Positions 60,043 to 64,000 of a stretch of DNA of 64,000 nt are shown here, piece after piece. The notes below the pieces were generated by a model. The model made no database searches. It worked only from the letters and a program-made list of their open reading frames with translations, and was not told the DNA's origin. Location: the NCBI RefSeq assembly GCF_041296265.1, contig NC_091695.1, positions 14,305,001-14,369,000 on the forward strand, written 5' to 3'. Each line of letters opens with the position of its first letter. The first letter of the stretch is position 1. A program made the translations under genes and the position numbers. The DNA is from Equus caballus. Taxonomy: Eukaryota; Chordata; Mammalia; Perissodactyla; Equidae.

Positions 60043-60952
60043 ATGACCAGAAAAAATTAAATTTCACTGACTGAGTTCATCCTTTTGGGATTGGCAGACA
60101 TCCTGGAGCTACAGAACATCCTCTTTTTGCTCTTTTTTGTGATTTACACATTTACAGTTTTGGGGAATGTTGGGATGACCCTCTTAATCAGGATTGATTC
60201 CTGACTTCACACACCCATTTATTTCTCCCTCGCTAACCTGCCCTTTGTGGATGTTTGTTATTCATCCACCATCACCCCAAAGATGCCAGTGGACTTATTA
60301 TCAGAGAAGAAAACCATCTCCTTCACTGGCTGCTTCCAGCAGATGTACGTACTTCTTCATTGCCGTGGCCACAACTGAATGCATTCTCTTTGAGCTAATG
60401 GCCTATGACCATTATGTGGCCATATGAAACCCTCTCCTTTACTCGTTGATCATGTCCAGGGCACAGTGCCTTAAAATGGCAGCAGGGGCTTTTCCAGCAG
60501 GATTGTTGAACTCCATGGTTAACACGAGTTATGTAAGCAGCTTGCCATTCTGCAGTTCCAATGTCATCCACCACTTCTTCTGTGACAGCCCTCCACTTTT
60601 AAAGCTCTCATGCTTCAGACATACACTTGAATGAAAGTATCTTTTCCACTTTTGCTGATGTGAATATGGTCAGGACTCTGCTGGTCATCCTCACCTCCTA
60701 TCCTACATTCTCTTCTCTACCTTTCATATGCATTCATGGAAAGGGAAGCACAAAACATTCTCCCTGTGTGCCTCTCACCTGACAACTATGATTTTGTTCT
60801 GCTCCACTTCCATCTACCTACATCTGAGACCCAGTTCCAACTACTCCCTGAATCAAGATAAAGTGGCTTCCATGTTCTTTACAGTGTTGATCCCCATGTT
60901 GAATCCTCTGACCTATAGCCTCAGGAATAAGGAAGTAAAGAAGGATATATAG
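60043..60952 (+). pseudogene. OR5F1: OR5F1 olfactory receptor pseudogene
   Basis: A broken class II OR recognisable as OR5F1 from memory ([30 protein letters not shown]). The ATG at 60043 (MTRKN) aligns with the OR5F1 start. Motifs in order: [23 protein letters not shown] (R of the TM3 DRY is H), [43 protein letters not shown] and [17 protein letters not shown]. Lesions: stops at 60058-60060 (codon 6), 60202-60204 and 60425-60427; a 4-bp tandem duplication at 60345-60352 (GTACGTAC); an extra base near 60614; and a missing base near 60713. It is on the opposite strand to OR5AS1. No function is possible as shown. Confidence 0.92.
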
Positions 60953-63096
60953 TGTGATTACCAGGAAAAGGATCCCTTCATTTCTGTGATTGTTTGATAA
61001 TTTTCCAGAATAAATAGAATATTTGATGAACTTTCAAAGCCTGGTTCAAGCCTACGGTTTTTCATCAGAAAATGTTTTCTTTTTTAAGTAATTGTGTTCT
61101 GTGATATTGTAATAAGTATATGTATCCAATTAGGTATAAGGTAAATTACCAAACTTATATAAGTCCATGGAAATTTTATCTAATCATTGTATATCTTCCC
61201 TGAGTCCTCAAAAATTGGTAATGAAATCCTAGTTTGGCAACAAAAGGGATTAAGTGTTTAGAGACAAAAATCACAATATCACATGAAACTATCTATGTAG
61301 AATATTTTTAATTGTCCATTTATTCTCTCTCATACATTCTTTTTTGCCGTTTATGATTTTAAGAGATTGTTATATCACATATGTCAAAAATGTTTTAAAT
61401 TTAAATAGATTTATTTTTTAATTTATTGAATTATCTCTGAGGGAGACACTTAAACCAGATTTAAGGACTTTAGTTTTAATTGCACCTTAAACTTTCCACC
61501 TTTTATTTCTCTTATCCCTCTCACACACATATATATATTCCTTAAAGAATAAGTGTGAGTTTGTGAAAAACTATGCAATCAAGAAAACTGCTATCTGACT
61601 AGAATGCACCAATTACAACAGCTCTCCTTCTATTAGCTTCCCTTCTCCTCAAAAATTTCCAATATTTTTCTCACTTTCTCTCTTCTAGACTGACACGTGC
61701 ACGCAAAGCAGCATGCACACATGTTCAGCTGCTGCAAAGGGTTTAATCAGTGCAGTGTTCCAAAGTGTATAGATTAATGTTCAATGGATTAATCCAAACA
61801 TGCTCTTTACAATAGGCTTATGGATTTCCTGCATAAAGAAATATTCCATCAATTGCCAATAAAAATAAAAATTGATCTTACCATTAAGGCTAAGCATTAT
61901 TAATATAGAAGTAGACAGGGAGTTGGTTTAAAAGAGCTCTGGAGCAAACTGAGTGAGTCCAGGGCTTGATAAGGAGACAGCCATACTTATAGTTTTTTGG
62001 AGAGAAATTCTCCATGTCCCTACCCTTATGCTTGTTGCTGATATTGCACCTGATAGAAATTGTGATGTTCAAATCATCTGAAATGCGGCATAGCTGACCT
62101 CATGACATGTCACAAAAAGGTCATCCAGCTTGACCATCCAATACTCTTAACAGTCCATGTAGGTGACCTTTGCCAGATGAATGTTCATGAAGGCACTGCT
62201 GTTGCACGTGCATCTGTGGGATATGCTTTCACTCCACAGACACCAGTGGTTACCTGGCCCTAGAGGCTCTGCAGCAGAATGGTCAAGCTGTTCTCAGAGA
62301 TGGTTTGCTCTTTCACTGAGTGACTTACCTAGATTCTTCTGCACCACCTGGCTTCTCATTGGGTAATTCTTCTTTCCCTGTCCTGTGTATTTAATGGAAT
62401 CATATATAGGATCACAACATTTCACAAGTAAATACTCATATTGCATTCTTTCAATTAAATGCTTTAATTTCCAGTAAAACTTAGGAATAAAAACAGTGTT
62501 TAGGAGATGAAATCCATTTATTCTGATATTTGGGCTTTTAGATATGTCATATTTTAAGCCATATCCTCTGCTCTCTAATTCAGCTTTCATACATTTAATT
62601 TGTCTTATTTACAGGGTTTGCAAATATTTCCAACTTTGGGAGCTATTATCGCTAATGATATTACTTACTGTTTAATTCATTGGATATATGCTTCTTATGT
62701 AAATTTTGACTATTTGTTTAACCCATCATTATTTGTGAAAACATTTTTTATATTATCACATTTTCTTCCTTATTGCTCAATAAATTTATGTGAAAAATGT
62801 TCCAAATGTTTTTTATTTTACTTAACTCAAATTTAAATTGTAAAAGCACTAAGACTTCTAATTATTGTATTGAGTATGATTTTTATCATTCTCTTCTTTC
62901 TTTAGAATCTGATAATATTTATTAAATTTTCCTCTATGAATGTAATATTATTTTTACCTTTGCTGTACTATCTATATTGCTCATGTTTTTCTAATTTTCC
63001 CAGTCTTTTATTTCACTTGAATGTTTACTGTTATCAGAGTCCCCAAAAATACACTTATTAATCAATGTTTTGCCTTATTCAATGGTTTTTGAGTAT
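60953..63096. other. Intergenic, nothing recognised
   Basis: AT-rich sequence except a more mixed block at about 62080-62350, which has no assignable identity. No OR fragment was seen. Confidence 0.45.
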
Positions 63097-63284
63097 TTTT
63101 TTTGAGGAAGATTAGCCCTGAGCTAACGTCTATGCCCATCTTCTTCTATTTTATATGTGGGACGCCTGCCCTAGCATGGCTTGACAAATGGTGCATAGAT
63201 CCACACCCAGGATCCGAACCAGCCAACCCTGGGCCACAGAAGTGTAACATGCGAACTTAACCAGTGAACCACTAGGCAGGTCCC
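63097..63284 (-). mobile_element. ERE SINE (ERE1-like)
   Basis: Inverted copy: 'gaggaagattagccctgagc' at the left, 'ttatatgtgggacgcctgcc', and a tRNA-like head at the right ('aaccactaggcaggtccc'). The short flanks tgagta / tgagta suggest the target duplication. Confidence 0.88.
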
Positions 63285-64000
63285 ACTGAGTAATTTGTGT
63301 CTAAAAATTAATGAAGGAAGTTTGAAATGCATGCCTTTAGGCTGTGTTTGGGTCAACATTTTCATCAGTGATTAGATGAGGCCAAGTAGGGAATAGCTTA
63401 CAAATCCTGTGAATATCACAAAGGAGGAAAATAAGCAAACAAATTGGAAGGAGTGAAAATAACAATATTCAAGAATCATAGAGATCCAAATAAACAAGCA
63501 AAACAAGAAAAGGCTGATGTTATTAACAAATGGAGTCCTGCATTTAGGCAGAAAAAATGTGTACAAACAGTAAGATATTAATATATAAAAATAATTTGGA
63601 CTTAATTTGTTAATGAAAACTAATATGGACAATGTTATTTTCATAGATCTATTAAAAATGAGAAGTCATACATTTTGTAAGCAATAATTAGATAAAGGCT
63701 AGTGCTGAGATTAACTGAAATGATAATTTCATTTAACTCATGGGTCAAATAAAATCAAAGATAGTGTGTTAATTCATAGTCACCACATTTCAGAGGCAGA
63801 GGTAAACAATCTTATGTTCACAAGGTAATATCCAAATGGTTGGGTGTATGGGGAAAAAATAAAATAGAAAGCAATTGAATTCATATGCAAATATGTAATC
63901 TGTACAAGAGGAAGATATGAACAAATTTGGTGAAAATATATAGCTTAGTAAAATATATAGCTTTACTGAAACAATTATGAAACAAATAACTTTATTGAAA
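63285..64000. other. Intergenic to window end
   Basis: AT-rich sequence without a supported gene or repeat. The open frame at 63372-63644 (minus) has a hydrophobic, low-complexity product and no family match that I can see. Confidence 0.45.

Overview
The window is mammalian, most likely from an equid (horse or a close perissodactyl). The main evidence is a set of dispersed tRNA-derived SINEs of the equine repetitive element (ERE) type, one near-full-length LINE-1, and an olfactory receptor (OR) block whose members match, from memory, the OR5F1 / OR5AS1 / OR5J / OR5T stretch of the human chromosome 11q12.1 class II OR cluster. No database search was run. OR names rest on remembered family sequences and on motifs visible in the translations.

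Layout. There are four single-coding-exon OR loci and none has a fully open frame. An OR5T gene (3642-4562, minus) has one premature stop. An OR5J-like relic (19366-20297, minus) has about five frameshifts. OR5AS1 (28428-29353, minus) has a single one-base deletion. OR5F1 (60043-60952, plus) has three stops and three frameshifts. Three genes point left and OR5F1 points right. No other host gene, tRNA, rRNA, CRISPR array or operon-like structure was found.

Between the ORs the sequence is AT-rich and dominated by transposable elements. LINE-1s: an almost full-length copy (48171-54078, minus, with 5' UTR, ORF1, ORF2 and target-site duplication), a young 5'-truncated copy (33856-35080, plus), and several old fragments (1-660, 9440-10590, 12200-15165, 41170-42750, 54430-57460). 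SINEs: ten ERE copies in at least three structural types, plus old MIR copies. There is an L2 fragment at about 17.7-18.4 kb. DNA transposon relics include two MER20-like hAT copies, a MER5A-like piece, and an unassigned fold-back element at 16.74-16.96 kb. LTR fossils: one family present as three solo LTRs (21957-22494 plus; 37784-38318 and 39291-39816 minus), a MaLR-type LTR at 2.7-3.3 kb split by an ERE, a solo LTR nested in an old LINE-1 at 56.8-57.2 kb, and three less certain LTR-like blocks.

Reading the region as a whole: it is a decaying OR sub-cluster expanded by repeats. It offers lightly broken receptors that may segregate as intact alleles, nested insertions that give relative ages, and one compact palindromic element that I could not place. 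I did not find a convincing new biological system, and the long open frames outside the ORs are explained by LINE-1 or look like chance.
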